A stretch of 64,000 bases of DNA from Microbispora hainanensis. GTDB taxonomy: Bacteria > Actinomycetota > Actinomycetes > Streptosporangiales > Streptosporangiaceae. The stretch is taken from contig NZ_CP108086.1 of assembly GCF_036186745.1 (NCBI RefSeq), forward strand, positions 1,488,001 to 1,552,000, in the 5' to 3' direction. The position numbers were made by a program, and so were the translations under genes. Below the pieces are notes generated by a model. The model had not been told where the DNA came from and searched no databases. It was given only the letters and a program-made list of their open reading frames with translations. Of the stretch, positions 18,840-27,942 are shown piece after piece. Numbering within the stretch: position 1 is the stretch's first letter; every line of letters starts with the position of its first letter.

Positions 18840-19832
18840 TTACGAGATCTTCGCGCAGACGGCGTAGACGATGCCGTTGCTGCCGCTCCCACCGCCGTTG
18901 CCGGTCAGCTCGACGGTCCAGCCGTTGCCGCTCATGTAGCTGCCCGTGACGGTCCTGCTGGAGCTGACCTTGAAGCCGCCTCCGGTGACCCTCTCGTCGT
19001 TCGCGCAGGAGGCGGTGCCGCTGTTTCCGGAGATGTTCTGGCTCGACGTCCGGGTGCTCAGGGTGGGCGCGCCGCCGCTGCCACCCTGGCTCTTGAGCCA
19101 CTTGAGGAAGTCGGCCTCGTCCTTGGAGGTGCAGGCGTGGCCCTTCCAGATGTCGCAGGCGCTCTTGCCGTCCTCGCCGGCGTCGCCCTTGAGGCCCTTC
19201 TCGCCCTTCGGCCCCTGCGGACCGGTGTCACCCTTGGGACCCGCCGGGCCCGCGGGACCGCGCTCCCCCTGGAGACCGCGGTCGCCCTTGTCACCCTTGG
19301 GCCCCTGCGGACCGGCGGGACCGGCGGGACCGGCGGGACCGCGGTCGCCCTTCTCGCCCTTGGGGCCCTGCGGACCGGCCGGACCACGCTCGCCCTGCGG
19401 ACCGACGGGACCGCGCTCGCCGTCCTTGCCGTCCTTGCCGTCCTTGCCGGGGGCGCCGTCCTTGCCCGGGGCGCCGGTGTCGCCCTTGGGACCCTGCGGA
19501 CCGGCCGGGCCGCGCAGACCCTGGGGACCGCGGAAGCCGCGGGGGCCCTGAGCACCGGTGTCGCCCTTGGGGCCCTGCGGACCGGTGCCGCCGATCCCCA
19601 CCGGACCCTGTGGACCGGTCCTGTTCCACGACACCTTCGTCTCGGTCGGCTTACATTTCGTCGTGGCGTTCACCAGCCGCATATACCGCGTGCTCTTGTT
19701 CACACACGCGTACAGCGGCGCGTCGCTCGCCGACGAAGCGGTGGCAGCGCCACCCAGAACCAGGACCGATCCAGCCAGAGCACCAGCCGTCATCAGGCCG
19801 ATGGTGCGTCCGCCCGGCAACTTGATAGCCAC
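18840..19832 (-). CDS. Collagen-like triple-helix repeat secreted protein
   Basis: 330 residues from the GTG at 19832, which has AAAGGGAAG upstream. Residues 1-36 form a signal peptide ([20 protein letters not shown]). A short conserved module follows, [20 protein letters not shown], then about 50 Gly-X-Y triplets from near residue 70 to 215, rich in GPQGPKG, GPAG and GEKGDRG. The C-terminal ~110 residues contain four cysteines, among them [10 protein letters not shown], and a Ser/Gly-rich beta-like domain ending YAVCAKIS. The triplets predict a rod-like trimer outside the cell with the C-terminal domain as trimer nucleus. One interruption, VGIGGTG, occurs at the start of the helix. Such proteins may serve adhesion or spore-surface roles; this one's role is unknown. 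Confidence 0.85.
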   Translation of the reverse strand: MAIKLPGGRTIGLMTAGALAGSVLVLGGAATASSASDAPLYACVNKSTRYMRLVNATTKCKPTETKVSWNRTGPQGPVGIGGTGPQGPKGDTGAQGPRGFRGPQGLRGPAGPQGPKGDTGAPGKDGAPGKDGKDGKDGERGPVGPQGERGPAGPQGPKGEKGDRGPAGPAGPAGPQGPKGDKGDRGLQGERGPAGPAGPKGDTGPQGPKGEKGLKGDAGEDGKSACDIWKGHACTSKDEADFLKWLKSQGGSGGAPTLSTRTSSQNISGNSGTASCANDERVTGGGFKVSSSRTVTGSYMSGNGWTVELTGNGGGSGSNGIVYAVCAKIS

Positions 19833-20051
19833 GGGACTTCCCTTTCTGAGGCGCACGAAGGTGCGCGGAATACAGAAGTTGCGTACGTTAATCACGCGCC
19901 GAGGGATATGGAGGTTGTCCTGCGAAACATCACGTATGCGCATCTCCGCTATCCGTAAGCCCGGGCGGTCAAGAACGTTCCAAACCGCCTCGGGGCCGCG
20001 GTGATCACCCCAGGAAGATCCAGACGTACGGCGCACGCCACAATCGACGGC

Positions 20052-21503
20052 ATGGCCGACACCCCCCTGGAACCCGGCTCCCCCGAGCATGCGAAGGCCC
20101 TCCGGTACGCCTGGAGGGTCTGCTCCGTCACCGGCCTCGGCCTCGTCCTCATCGGGCTCAGCTCCAGCACGCTGAACGTCGCGCTCCCCTCGGTCGTACG
20201 GCACTTCGACGCCGGGCCGCTGGCGTCGAGCTGGATCCTGCTCGCGCACCTGCTGATCAGCACCGCGACGCTGGTGTTCTTCGGCCGCGTCGCCGACCTG
20301 CTCGGCAGGCGAGAGGTCTACCTCGTCGGGTTCGCCCTGTTCACGGGGGCGTCGCTGCTGGCCGGGATCGCGCCGGACGTCGGTGTGCTCATCGCCCTGC
20401 GGGCGCTTCAGGGGCTCGGCGCGGCCATGATCCTCGCCAACGGCACGGTGATCGTCACCGCCGCCTTCCCGCCCGATCGGCTCAGCCAGGGGATGGGCGT
20501 CTACATGGCCACGCTCTCGGTGGCCCAGCTCGCCGGGCCGACCCTCGGCGGCCTGATCGCCGACACGCTCGGCTGGCGATGGATCTTCTGGATCAACGTC
20601 CCGGCGGGCGTGGTCGCGCTCGTGTGGGGCGCGACGGTGCTGCGGAAGGTCCCGGCCGGCCCCCGGCAGTCCGTGGACGCGCTGGGGAACCTGGTCGTGT
20701 TCGCCGCGTTGTCGGCCGTGCTGATCGCCATCAGCCAGGGCGAGCCGCTGCCCGGCGTGGCCGCCGCCGCGCTCGTCCCCGCGCTGTTCGCCGTGGAGCG
20801 CAGGGCGCGCAACCCGGTGCTGAACCTCACGCTCTTCGGCGGGCGCATGCTGCTGTTCGCCAATCTGGCGTCGTTCGCCAACGCGCTCGCGCGCTCGTCG
20901 CTGATCCTGCTCGCGGGCCTCTACTTCCAGGCCGCGCGCGGCTCCGACGCACTGGCCGCCGGATTGGGCGTGCTGCCGGTGCCCGTCGGCATGACCCTCG
21001 CCTCTCCCCTCGCGGGCGCGCTGGGCCGCCGGGTGAGCCCGTATGCGCTGTCGGTGGGCGGGTGCGTGCTCACGGCCTCGGGGCTGCTCGTGCTCACGGT
21101 CTCGGCCGGCCCGGCCACGCCCTACTGGGTGATCGGGATCGGGCTCTTCGTGTGCGGATGCGGCAGCGGCGCCTTCCTGACCGGCAACACGACGCAGGTC
21201 ATGAGCGCACTGCCGGAGGAGAGCCGCGGGGTGGTGAACGGCTTCCGCATGATGGTCATGAACGTCGGCGTCGTGCTCAGCGTGGCGACGACGCTGAGCG
21301 TGCTGACCGCGTCCGTCGCGCCGGCGCTGCGCGACCAGGTCTACGCGGGGACCCTGTCGCAGGTGTCCCCGGTCGCGCTGCGGCAGCTCATGACGGGGTT
21401 CCGCACGACCTATCTCGTGTTGTTCTGCGTCGCGCTGCTGGGCGTCCTCTTCGCGGCCATCGCCTCGACTCCGGACATCAGGAGGTCGAGGCCGAAGGCG
21501 TAG
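20052..21503 (+). CDS. MFS transporter, DHA2 (EmrB/QacA) drug-exporter type
   Basis: 483 residues from the ATG at 20052; a start 17 codons upstream is possible but lacks a ribosome site. The protein is almost wholly membrane. Helix 1 carries [18 protein letters not shown], and the loop 2-3 signature is [18 protein letters not shown]. Motif C of exporters appears as [23 protein letters not shown]2 proteins export drugs and natural products with proton exchange. It converges on the TetR gene, and their 3' ends overlap by 94 bp, so each C-terminal tail is written on the other's antisense. Confidence 0.88.
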   Translation: MADTPLEPGSPEHAKALRYAWRVCSVTGLGLVLIGLSSSTLNVALPSVVRHFDAGPLASSWILLAHLLISTATLVFFGRVADLLGRREVYLVGFALFTGASLLAGIAPDVGVLIALRALQGLGAAMILANGTVIVTAAFPPDRLSQGMGVYMATLSVAQLAGPTLGGLIADTLGWRWIFWINVPAGVVALVWGATVLRKVPAGPRQSVDALGNLVVFAALSAVLIAISQGEPLPGVAAAALVPALFAVERRARNPVLNLTLFGGRMLLFANLASFANALARSSLILLAGLYFQAARGSDALAAGLGVLPVPVGMTLASPLAGALGRRVSPYALSVGGCVLTASGLLVLTVSAGPATPYWVIGIGLFVCGCGSGAFLTGNTTQVMSALPEESRGVVNGFRMMVMNVGVVLSVATTLSVLTASVAPALRDQVYAGTLSQVSPVALRQLMTGFRTTYLVLFCVALLGVLFAAIASTPDIRRSRPKA

Positions 21504-22105
21504 TAGGCGTCGAGGTCGGGCTCGGCCTCCATCTCCCTGGCGTATTCGACGATCCGGGGGAACTCGTCGGCGGGGAGCCGTTCCAGGGTCAGCCGCTTCT
21601 GCCTGCGCAGCTCGGCCGCCTCCATCGCGCTGGCCGCTCCGGGGCAGCCGGGCTCGTTGTCGACCAGAGCCATGGCGCCGTGCAGCAGGTAGGTGGAGAT
21701 GGCGTAGCCCTCGCTCAGCGTGAAGCCCGCCTGGGAGAGCAGGTCGAGCGCGGTGTCGGTCGCGCGGTTGAAGTTCGACACATCCTGCTTCTCGACCATC
21801 GCGAACAGCCCCGGCATGTAGCGGTGCTGCCGCATCACCCGGATCAGCGCCTCCACCATCACCCGCAGCCGTTCGTTCCACGGCGCGGCCGGGTCGAACT
21901 CGGGAGTGACCTGGGCGAGCAGATGGTCGGCGAGGCAGACGAACAACTGGTCCTTGTTCTTGACGTGCCAGTAGAGCGCCATCGGCGTCACCCCGAGCTC
22001 CTGGGCGAGCCGCCGCACCGTGACCGACTCCAGGCTCTCGGCGTCGGCCAGCTCAAGGGCCTTCTCGATCAGACTCAGGCGGCTCAGCCGCTCCGCGTGC
22101 GCCAT
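21410..22105 (-). CDS. TetR-family regulator of the divergent exporter
   Basis: 231 residues from the ATG at 22105, chosen because GGGAGG lies nine bases upstream; a TTG at 22141 would add 12 residues. The N-terminal helix-turn-helix reads [20 protein letters not shown], then NKDQLF, the TetR_C-type class that includes TetR itself. The ligand domain has the long helical [20 protein letters not shown]. It is divergent from the DHA2 exporter at 22215, and the 109-bp gap carries repeated palindromes, the classical layout of a repressor controlling its exporter and itself. The C-terminal ~30 residues overlap the end of the convergent exporter. Confidence 0.88.
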   Translation of the reverse strand: MAHAERLSRLSLIEKALELADAESLESVTVRRLAQELGVTPMALYWHVKNKDQLFVCLADHLLAQVTPEFDPAAPWNERLRVMVEALIRVMRQHRYMPGLFAMVEKQDVSNFNRATDTALDLLSQAGFTLSEGYAISTYLLHGAMALVDNEPGCPGAASAMEAAELRRQKRLTLERLPADEFPRIVEYAREMEAEPDLDAYYAFGLDLLMSGVEAMAAKRTPSSATQNNTR

Positions 22106-22134
22106 GGCCCGCAGCCTCCCTACCTCATCGGCAC

Positions 22135-22204
22135 TTGACAACTATACGCCGTACAAGGTCTCCTATGCACCGTACATGTACGCCGTACATGTACCTCGTA
22201 CATG
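22135..22204. promoter_or_regulatory. TetR operator region with three 13-bp direct repeats
   Basis: The perfect palindrome GTACATGTAC occurs at 22172-22181 and 22185-22194, and a half copy GTACATG at 22198-22204, all 13 bp apart. A further half site, CCGTACAAGG, lies at 22149-22158. TTGACA at 22135-22140 could be a -35 element for the exporter, though no good -10 is seen at 17 bp. The last copy runs into the exporter's ribosome site GAGGAGG, so a bound repressor would also block that end. Confidence 0.7.
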
Positions 22205-22214
22205 AGGAGGACGC

Positions 22215-23639
22215 ATGTCCGGACGATGGTGGGCGCTGGTCGCGGTGTCGCTCGCGACGTTCATGACCTACCTGGACAACAACGTGGTCAACGTGGCTCT
22301 GCCGACGATCCAGCGCGACCTGGCGCTGACGATCTCCGGCCTTGAGTGGATCGTGAGCGCGTACATCCTGGTGTTCGCCGGCCTGCTGCTCGCCGGGGGA
22401 CGTCTGGCGGATGTCTTCGGCCCCCGTACGGCGTTCTTCGGCGGCCTGGCGGTCTTCACGCTCGCGTCGGTGGCGGCGGGCCTCGCCGGGAGCCAGGAGA
22501 CGCTGATCGCGGCGCGCGCGGTGCAGGGGCTCGGCGCGGCACTGCTGACCCCGTCGACGCTGGCCCTGCTGCCGCGGATCTTCCCCGACGCGCGCGAGCG
22601 GGCGACGGCCGTCGGCATCTGGAGCGCGGTCGGCGCCCTGGCCCTCGCGATCGGCCCGCTCACCGGCGGGTTCCTCAGCGAGAACGCCGACTGGGGCTGG
22701 ATCTTCCTGATCAACCTGCCGATCGGCGTGATCGCGGCCGTGATCGGCCTGCGTTCGATCAGGGTCGAGCGGGCCGCGGCCGGGCGCTCCTCTCTCGACC
22801 TGCCGGGCCTGGCCACCTCCGCCGTGGCGCTGTTCGCCCTCACCTACGCGCTCATCGAGGGCGAGTCGCGTGGGTGGACCTCGGCGCCGATCCTCGGCGC
22901 GTTCGCGGCCTTCGCGGTGGCCGCCGTCGCGTTCCTGGTCGTCGAGTCCCGTACGGCGCAGCCGATGATCGACCTCACGTTGTTCCGTGAGCGGGTCTTC
23001 AGCGGCGGCCTGCTGTCGATGGGCCTGTGGTCGTTCGGCGTCTTCGGCATCTACTTCTTCACCGCGCTCTATCTCCAGAGCGCCCTCGGGTTCTCCCCGA
23101 CGGAGGCGGGCGCGGGCTTCGTGCCCATGGCGCTGCTCATGGCGGTGATCGCGAGCGTCTCACCGCGGATCGCCGAGCGCTTCGGCAGCGCGGGCACGGT
23201 CGCCGCCGGCCTCGGCCTGATGGCGGTGGCCATCGGCGGGCTGTCGAGCGCGGGCGAGGGCTCCCACTACCTCGACCTGCTCCCCTGGTTCCTCCTGTAC
23301 GGCGCGGGCGCCGGCCTGCTCGTCCCGCTGACCAACGTCGTGCTGAACGCGATGCCCCCCGCGCGGGCGGGCGTGGCCTCGGGCGTGCTCAACGTCTCCC
23401 GCGAGGTCTTCGGCCTGCTCGGCATCACGATCCTGGGCGCGATCCTGAGCGCCAGGCAGAGCGCGGTCGGCGGCGCTCCACTGCACGCCTTCCTTGAGGC
23501 CTACCGGTTCACGCTGGTGATCGCGGCCGCGATCGTGCTGGTCGGCGTCCCGGTCAGCGTCTACTCCCTGCGCCGCACCCGGGCCGCCTCCGCCTCCGCC
23601 GAGCCCAGCGAACCCGCCGTCGCCGAGCCCGTCGCATGA
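22215..23639 (+). CDS. MFS transporter, DHA2 (EmrB/QacA) exporter under TetR control
   Basis: 474 residues, about 14 membrane helices. It starts at an ATG with GAGGAGG directly upstream. Helix 1 has LATFMTYLDNNVVNVALPTI with the motif D1-type LDNNVVNVALP, and the loop 2-3 signature is LLAGGRLADVFGPRTAFFG. Motif C appears as GIWSAVGALALAIGPLTGGF. These features mark the QacA/EmrB exporters of drugs and metabolites. Expression should respond to the TetR ligand through the 13-bp repeats upstream. A 13-bp hairpin terminator follows immediately after the stop. Confidence 0.92.
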   Translation: MSGRWWALVAVSLATFMTYLDNNVVNVALPTIQRDLALTISGLEWIVSAYILVFAGLLLAGGRLADVFGPRTAFFGGLAVFTLASVAAGLAGSQETLIAARAVQGLGAALLTPSTLALLPRIFPDARERATAVGIWSAVGALALAIGPLTGGFLSENADWGWIFLINLPIGVIAAVIGLRSIRVERAAAGRSSLDLPGLATSAVALFALTYALIEGESRGWTSAPILGAFAAFAVAAVAFLVVESRTAQPMIDLTLFRERVFSGGLLSMGLWSFGVFGIYFFTALYLQSALGFSPTEAGAGFVPMALLMAVIASVSPRIAERFGSAGTVAAGLGLMAVAIGGLSSAGEGSHYLDLLPWFLLYGAGAGLLVPLTNVVLNAMPPARAGVASGVLNVSREVFGLLGITILGAILSARQSAVGGAPLHAFLEAYRFTLVIAAAIVLVGVPVSVYSLRRTRAASASAEPSEPAVAEPVA

Positions 23640-23643
23640 GTCC

Positions 23644-23675
23644 CCCCGTACGGCTCCGCGCCGAGCCGTACGGGG
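23644..23675. terminator. Bidirectional hairpin terminator
   Basis: A perfect 13-bp stem (23644-23656 with 23663-23675) and a 6-base loop lie between two converging genes, 4 bp after the exporter stop and 5 bp before the stop of the minus-strand fragment. Confidence 0.8.
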
Positions 23676-23680
23676 ATGTC

Positions 23681-24100
23681 CTACTCCTTGATCACGTTAT
23701 CGCGGGTTTCGCCGGGCACGAGCACGCACGGCGTCACCGGGTCGTTCATGAGGATCGTGCTGGTGCTGCTTCCCCCATCGGGCATTGCGGTGACGGTCCA
23801 GACGATCGTCTGGCCGGGCTCGAACAGCCGGGTGTCGATCCGCATCTGCCAGCCCTCCTTCTCCCCCGGGATGTTCATCGGCGTGGTGTAGAGGCCCCGG
23901 GGGATGTTCTCCACATTGCTGCCGCGCGGCCCCCGGCACCGCTTGCCCGCGGGCACGTAGTCGACGACGGCGGGGACCCCGAGGTCGCGTAGCTGCTTCC
24001 GCAGCCCCGCGACGTCACGGAAGTCGCGGATCGTGACCAGCACGACGCCGTGGGAGTCCTTGGTCACGGCGTAGGAAGGCGTGGTGAGGACCTTTCCGCC
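23681..24100 (-). pseudogene. Membrane-anchored actinobacterial protein, 5'-truncated
   Basis: The frame gives a clear C-terminal domain: [52 protein letters not shown], then TPCVLVPGETRDNVIKE. Relatives I recall in Streptomyces and Nonomuraea are ~200-residue proteins whose N-terminal half holds a membrane helix before the PxYAV motif, often encoded beside an ECF sigma factor. Here no ATG or GTG lies in frame near the domain start, the membrane helix is absent, and the frame upstream runs antisense through the SCP2 gene. The domain is therefore probably a remnant with no start of its own. An unusual start such as CTG cannot be excluded. Confidence 0.55.
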
Positions 24101-24199
24101 GATCAGGCTCGGGCCGGATCTGGTGCGTACACCCCTCTCATGTACGGAGACGGGCGACCATTTCGCGCGACATCGGGCGGGATCCGGGACAATGGGCCG

Positions 24200-24640
24200 G
24201 TGCCGGCACGCAGAATCGACCCAGGGAAGATCAGGGAAGCGCTCGACGCCCAGCTCGCCGATCTGGGCAGGCCGCCGTTCGACGGCCCCGAGAGCATGGC
24301 CGGCAACGCGTGCGTGCTGGCCGTGCTCGACGCCTACGAGGCCGGGCTCACGCCGCTGCGGGCCGCCGCCCGCGCCGCCGTACGGCACCTGCTCGAAGAG
24401 CTGGCCGCGCGGGCGCCGGGACGGTCGGTGGAGGTGCGGGTGCCCCCGCACGCGGCGGTGCAGTGCGTGGAGGGGCCCCGGCACACCCGGGGCACCCCGC
24501 CCAACGTCATCGAGACCGACCCCCGCACCTGGCTCGAACTGGCCACGGGCCGGCTGTCGTGGGCCGACGCCACCGCCGCGGGGAAGATCGCGGCCAGCGG
24601 CGCACGGGCCGACCTGTCCGCGCTGCTCCCGCTCTGGTGA
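24200..24640 (+). CDS. Sterol carrier (SCP2-like) family protein
   Basis: 146 residues from the GTG at 24200 ([19 protein letters not shown]). The diagnostic part is the C-terminal [18 protein letters not shown], then [20 protein letters not shown] and [14 protein letters not shown], found in the actinobacterial SCP2-like proteins encoded near purF. The fold is a lipid-binding sterol carrier domain; the cellular role is unknown. Synteny with purF and purM is the same as I recall for Streptomyces, which supports the call. The stop codon lies inside the first unit of a 16-bp triple repeat. Confidence 0.82.
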   Translation: MPARRIDPGKIREALDAQLADLGRPPFDGPESMAGNACVLAVLDAYEAGLTPLRAAARAAVRHLLEELAARAPGRSVEVRVPPHAAVQCVEGPRHTRGTPPNVIETDPRTWLELATGRLSWADATAAGKIAASGARADLSALLPLW

Positions 24641-24682
24641 CCGGGCTCTCTGGTGACCGGGCTCTCTGGTGACCGGGCTCTC
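24635..24682. repeat. Three tandem 16-bp copies over the SCP2 stop codon
   Basis: The unit tggtgaccgggctctc is repeated three times without mismatch at 24635, 24651 and 24667. The first unit starts with the last codon and TGA of the SCP2 gene. The convergent DUF4190 gene ends 13 bp further on. Confidence 0.9.
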
Positions 24683-24694
24683 TGGGAACACGGG

Positions 24695-25297
24695 TCACTG
24701 GATCCCGGAGAGCCGGTCCTGCACGCAGCGCTGCGCGTCCTCCTGGGTGGGATAGAGCCGGCGGTCGAAGCACTCGCCGACGTGCTTGGTCGTGAACCAG
24801 TTGTAGAGCGCCACACTGATGATCAGGGCGAGCAGCAGGGTCAGCGTGCTCAGCACCAGCCCTCCGATCGCCCTGCCCCGGTTGGAGTCTTTGGCGATCG
24901 CCACGATGCCGATGACGATCCCGACGATCGCCACGAGCGTGCCGATCCCGCAGACCAGCAACAGGACGATCGAGCAGATCCCGAGCACCAGCGCGGCCGT
25001 CCCGAGCCCGCCGCCCGGTTGCGGCCCCCACGGGCCGCCGGGGCGTCCGCCGGGCCCCGGAGGCGGCGGCAGCGGCCCCCCGTACGGCGGCTGCCCATAC
25101 GGAGGTTCACCATACGGAGGCTGACCGTACGGCGGCTGCCCGTAAGACGGCCCTTCGTAGGGAGGCCGGCCATAGGGCGGTCCCCCGTACGGCGGGCCGG
25201 CGGGCTCTTCCGGCATCCCGGCCGACGGCTCCCGCTCCTCCGGAGCCCCCGGGCCGTACGGCTCCCGCGGCCCCCCGGGGTCGTCGGGTGTCGCCAC
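24695..25297 (-). CDS. DUF4190-type membrane protein with Pro/Gly/Tyr-rich N terminus
   Basis: 200 residues from the GTG at 25297 (VATPDDPGG); an ATG two codons earlier touches the purine-rich ribosome site. The first ~95 residues are low-complexity, with repeats such as PPYG. Two membrane segments follow, [20 protein letters not shown] and [19 protein letters not shown], with [20 protein letters not shown] between them, the DUF4190 signature. A short outer tail with two cysteines (GECFDRR and AQRCVQDRL) ends the protein. It is probably an inner-membrane protein whose tyrosine/proline tail lies in the cytoplasm. No function is known. Confidence 0.82.
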   Translation of the reverse strand: MATPDDPGGPREPYGPGAPEEREPSAGMPEEPAGPPYGGPPYGRPPYEGPSYGQPPYGQPPYGEPPYGQPPYGGPLPPPPGPGGRPGGPWGPQPGGGLGTAALVLGICSIVLLLVCGIGTLVAIVGIVIGIVAIAKDSNRGRAIGGLVLSTLTLLLALIISVALYNWFTTKHVGECFDRRLYPTQEDAQRCVQDRLSGIQ

Positions 25298-25480
25298 GAT
25301 CATCCCTCCCCTGCCGGTTCCGGGCCCGAAATCCGATTCTCAGGGCCTGCCCGGAAGCCCAGGCTGCCCCGAAATCCGCGTGTGAGCAGGGGTGACACGG
25401 CAAAGGGCGGGTGATGCTTGCGGCGGCTGAAGGGCATGCCCGGGTTTGAGCAGCGCCAACGCCCAAATAGACTCAAGTAC

Positions 25481-26917
25481 GTGTTGAAGGGCGACGGCCG
25501 GCTGGGCCATGACCTCGACCCCCAGGACCGCGCTCCGAAGGACGCCTGTGGCGTCTTCGGTGTATGGGCGCCCGGGGAGGACGTCTCCAAACTCACCTAC
25601 TACGGGCTCTACGCCTTACAGCACCGCGGACAGGAGTCCGCGGGCATCGCGGTAAGCGAGGGCAACCGCATTCTCGTCTACAAGGACATGGGCCTGGTGG
25701 CCCAGGTCTTCGACGAGTCGATCCTCGGCACCCTGCGGGGGCATCTGGCGATCGGCCACTGCCGTTACTCCACCACCGGATCGAGTGTCTGGGAGAACGC
25801 GCAGCCGACGCTGAACTCCAGTGACGGCAAGGGGCTGGCGCTCGTCCACAACGGCAATCTGATCAACACCGCCCACCTCGCGGAAGGGCTCGCACCCGGC
25901 TCCATCCGGGCGACGACCGACACCGAGGTGCTCACCGCCCTCCTGGCGCAGGACTCCTCGCGCCCGGTCGAGGACGTGGCGGCCGAGCTGCTTCCGGAGG
26001 TCAAGGGCGCCTACTCGCTCGTCTGGATGAACGAGACGACGCTGTTCGCCGCCCGCGACCCGCAGGGCATCCGCCCGCTCGTGCTGGGCCGGCTGGAGCG
26101 CGGCTGGGTGGTCGCGTCCGAGACCGCCGCGCTCGACATCGTCGGCGCGTCGTTCATCCGCGAGATCGAGCCCGGCGAGCTGCTGACCATCGACGAGCGC
26201 GGGGTCCGCACGCAGCGCTTCGCGCCCGCCGAGCCCAAGGGCTGCCTGTTCGAGTACGTCTACCTCGCCCGCCCCGACACCACGATCGCCGGGCGCGGCG
26301 TGCAGTCCACCCGGGTCGAGGTCGGCCGTGTGCTGGCCCGCGAGCACCCGGTGGAAGCCGACCTCGTGATCCCGACGCCCGAGTCCGGCACGCCCGCCGC
26401 CATCGGCTACGCCGAGGAGAGCGGCATCCCGTACGGCCAGGGCCTGGTGAAGAACTCCTACGTCGGCCGGACGTTCATCCAGCCGTCGCAGACCATCCGC
26501 CAGCTCGGCATCCGCCTGAAGCTCAACCCGCTGCGCGAGGTCATCGAGGGCAAGCGCCTGGTGGTCGTGGACGACTCCATCGTCCGCGGCAACACCCAGC
26601 GGGCCATCGTGAAGATGCTGCGCGAGGCCGGGGCCACCGAGGTCCACGTGCGGATCTCCTCGCCCCCGGTCGCCTGGCCGTGCTTCTACGGCATCGACTT
26701 CGCCACCCGGGCGGAACTGATCGCCGGGTCGCTGTCGGTCGAGGAGATCCGGTCCTCGCTCGGCGCCGACTCCCTCGGGTACATCTCCCTGGAGGGGCTC
26801 ACCCGGGCGACCACGCTGCCGGCCGAACGGCTCTGCCGCGCGTGTTTCACCGGCGAGTACCCCATTCCGATCGAGGACGACAGGGTGGGCAAGTTCGTGC
26901 TGGAGGCTCAGCGATGA
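25481..26917 (+). CDS. purF: Amidophosphoribosyltransferase PurF
   Basis: 478 residues from the GTG at 25481; homology (GDGRLGHDL) begins just after it, so an upstream ATG is not used. It makes phosphoribosylamine from PRPP and glutamine, the first step of purine synthesis. The N-terminal 22 residues are a propeptide removed to expose Cys23 in DACGVFG, the glutaminase nucleophile. The PRPP-binding loop reads LVVVDDSIVRGNTQ. Cysteines in WPCFYGIDF and RLCRACFTGEYP fit the iron-sulfur ligands of the Bacillus-type enzyme. The stop overlaps the purM start by 4 bases. Confidence 0.96.
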   Translation: MLKGDGRLGHDLDPQDRAPKDACGVFGVWAPGEDVSKLTYYGLYALQHRGQESAGIAVSEGNRILVYKDMGLVAQVFDESILGTLRGHLAIGHCRYSTTGSSVWENAQPTLNSSDGKGLALVHNGNLINTAHLAEGLAPGSIRATTDTEVLTALLAQDSSRPVEDVAAELLPEVKGAYSLVWMNETTLFAARDPQGIRPLVLGRLERGWVVASETAALDIVGASFIREIEPGELLTIDERGVRTQRFAPAEPKGCLFEYVYLARPDTTIAGRGVQSTRVEVGRVLAREHPVEADLVIPTPESGTPAAIGYAEESGIPYGQGLVKNSYVGRTFIQPSQTIRQLGIRLKLNPLREVIEGKRLVVVDDSIVRGNTQRAIVKMLREAGATEVHVRISSPPVAWPCFYGIDFATRAELIAGSLSVEEIRSSLGADSLGYISLEGLTRATTLPAERLCRACFTGEYPIPIEDDRVGKFVLEAQR

Positions 26918-27942
26918 CCAGCTACGCCGACGCCGGCGTCGACATCGAGGCCGGTGACCGCGCGGTCGAGCTGATGAAGTCGCGGGTGGCGCGCTCCCGG
27001 CGCCCGGAGGTCGTCGACGACGCCAGCGGCTTCGCCGGGCTCTTCGACGCCTCGGCGTTCCTGCGCTACCGCAGGCCGCTGCTGGCCACGTCCACCGACG
27101 GTGTGGGCACCAAGGTCATGCTGGCCCAGCAGCTCGGCAAGCACGACACGATCGGCATCGACCTCGTCGGCATGGTCGTGGACGACCTCGTCGTCTGCGG
27201 GGCCGAGCCGCTGTTCATGACCGACTACATCGCGTGCGGCAAGGTCGTGCCCGAGCGGATCGCCGACATCGTCGGCGGCGTGGCCGAGGGGTGCCGGCTC
27301 GCGGGCTGCGCGCTGGTCGGCGGGGAGACCGCCGAGCACCCCGGCGCGATGGGCCCCGACGAGTACGACCTCGCGGGCGCGGGCACCGGGGTAGTCGAGG
27401 CCGACGAGATGCTCGGCCCCGACCGGGTCGTGCCGGGCGACGTGGTGCTCGGGCTGGCCTCCAGCGGGGTCCACTCCAACGGCTACTCGCTGGTCAGGCA
27501 TGTGATCAAGACCGCCGGGCTGCGCCTGGAGCAGGAGCTGCCCGAGCTGGGCCGTACGCTCGGCGAGGAGCTGCTGGAGCCCACCCGCATCTATTCGCTC
27601 GACTGCCTGGCGCTCATCCGGGAGACCGAGGTGCACGCGCTGGCGCACATCACCGGCGGCGGGCTGGCCGCCAACCTGGCCAGGTCACTGCCCGGCACGG
27701 TGGACGCCCTGCTCGACCGGGGCTCCTGGACCCCGCCCGCGATCTTCGAGGTGCTGGGCGGACACGGCGGCGTGCCCCAGGAGGAGATGGACAAGACGTT
27801 CAACCTCGGCGTGGGCATGTGCGCGATCGTCCCGGCGGCGGAGGCCGACAAGGCGCTCGCGCTGCTCAACGGTCGCGGCCTGCCCGCCTGGGTGCTGGGC
27901 GAGGTCGTCGAGGGCGAGGGACGGGCCCGTTTCCGCCAGTAA
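26914..27942 (+). CDS. purM: Phosphoribosylformylglycinamidine cyclo-ligase PurM
   Basis: 342 residues. It closes the imidazole ring, turning FGAM into AIR with ATP. Motifs: SYADAGVDIEAGDRAVEL at the start, LLATSTDGVGTKVMLAQQLG, DDLVVCGAEPLFMTDYIACG, LVGGETAEHPGAM and LASSGVHSNGYSLVR. The ATG overlaps the purF stop (ATGA), so the two genes are translationally coupled. Together with purS, purQ and purL the window encodes steps one, four and five of the pathway. Confidence 0.96.
   Translation: MTSYADAGVDIEAGDRAVELMKSRVARSRRPEVVDDASGFAGLFDASAFLRYRRPLLATSTDGVGTKVMLAQQLGKHDTIGIDLVGMVVDDLVVCGAEPLFMTDYIACGKVVPERIADIVGGVAEGCRLAGCALVGGETAEHPGAMGPDEYDLAGAGTGVVEADEMLGPDRVVPGDVVLGLASSGVHSNGYSLVRHVIKTAGLRLEQELPELGRTLGEELLEPTRIYSLDCLALIRETEVHALAHITGGGLAANLARSLPGTVDALLDRGSWTPPAIFEVLGGHGGVPQEEMDKTFNLGVGMCAIVPAAEADKALALLNGRGLPAWVLGEVVEGEGRARFRQ

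Noticed and set aside
19200-19620. Plus-strand frames rich in G-P-C-G-P across the collagen-like gene.
   Set aside because: They are antisense shadows of the Gly-X-Y triplets.
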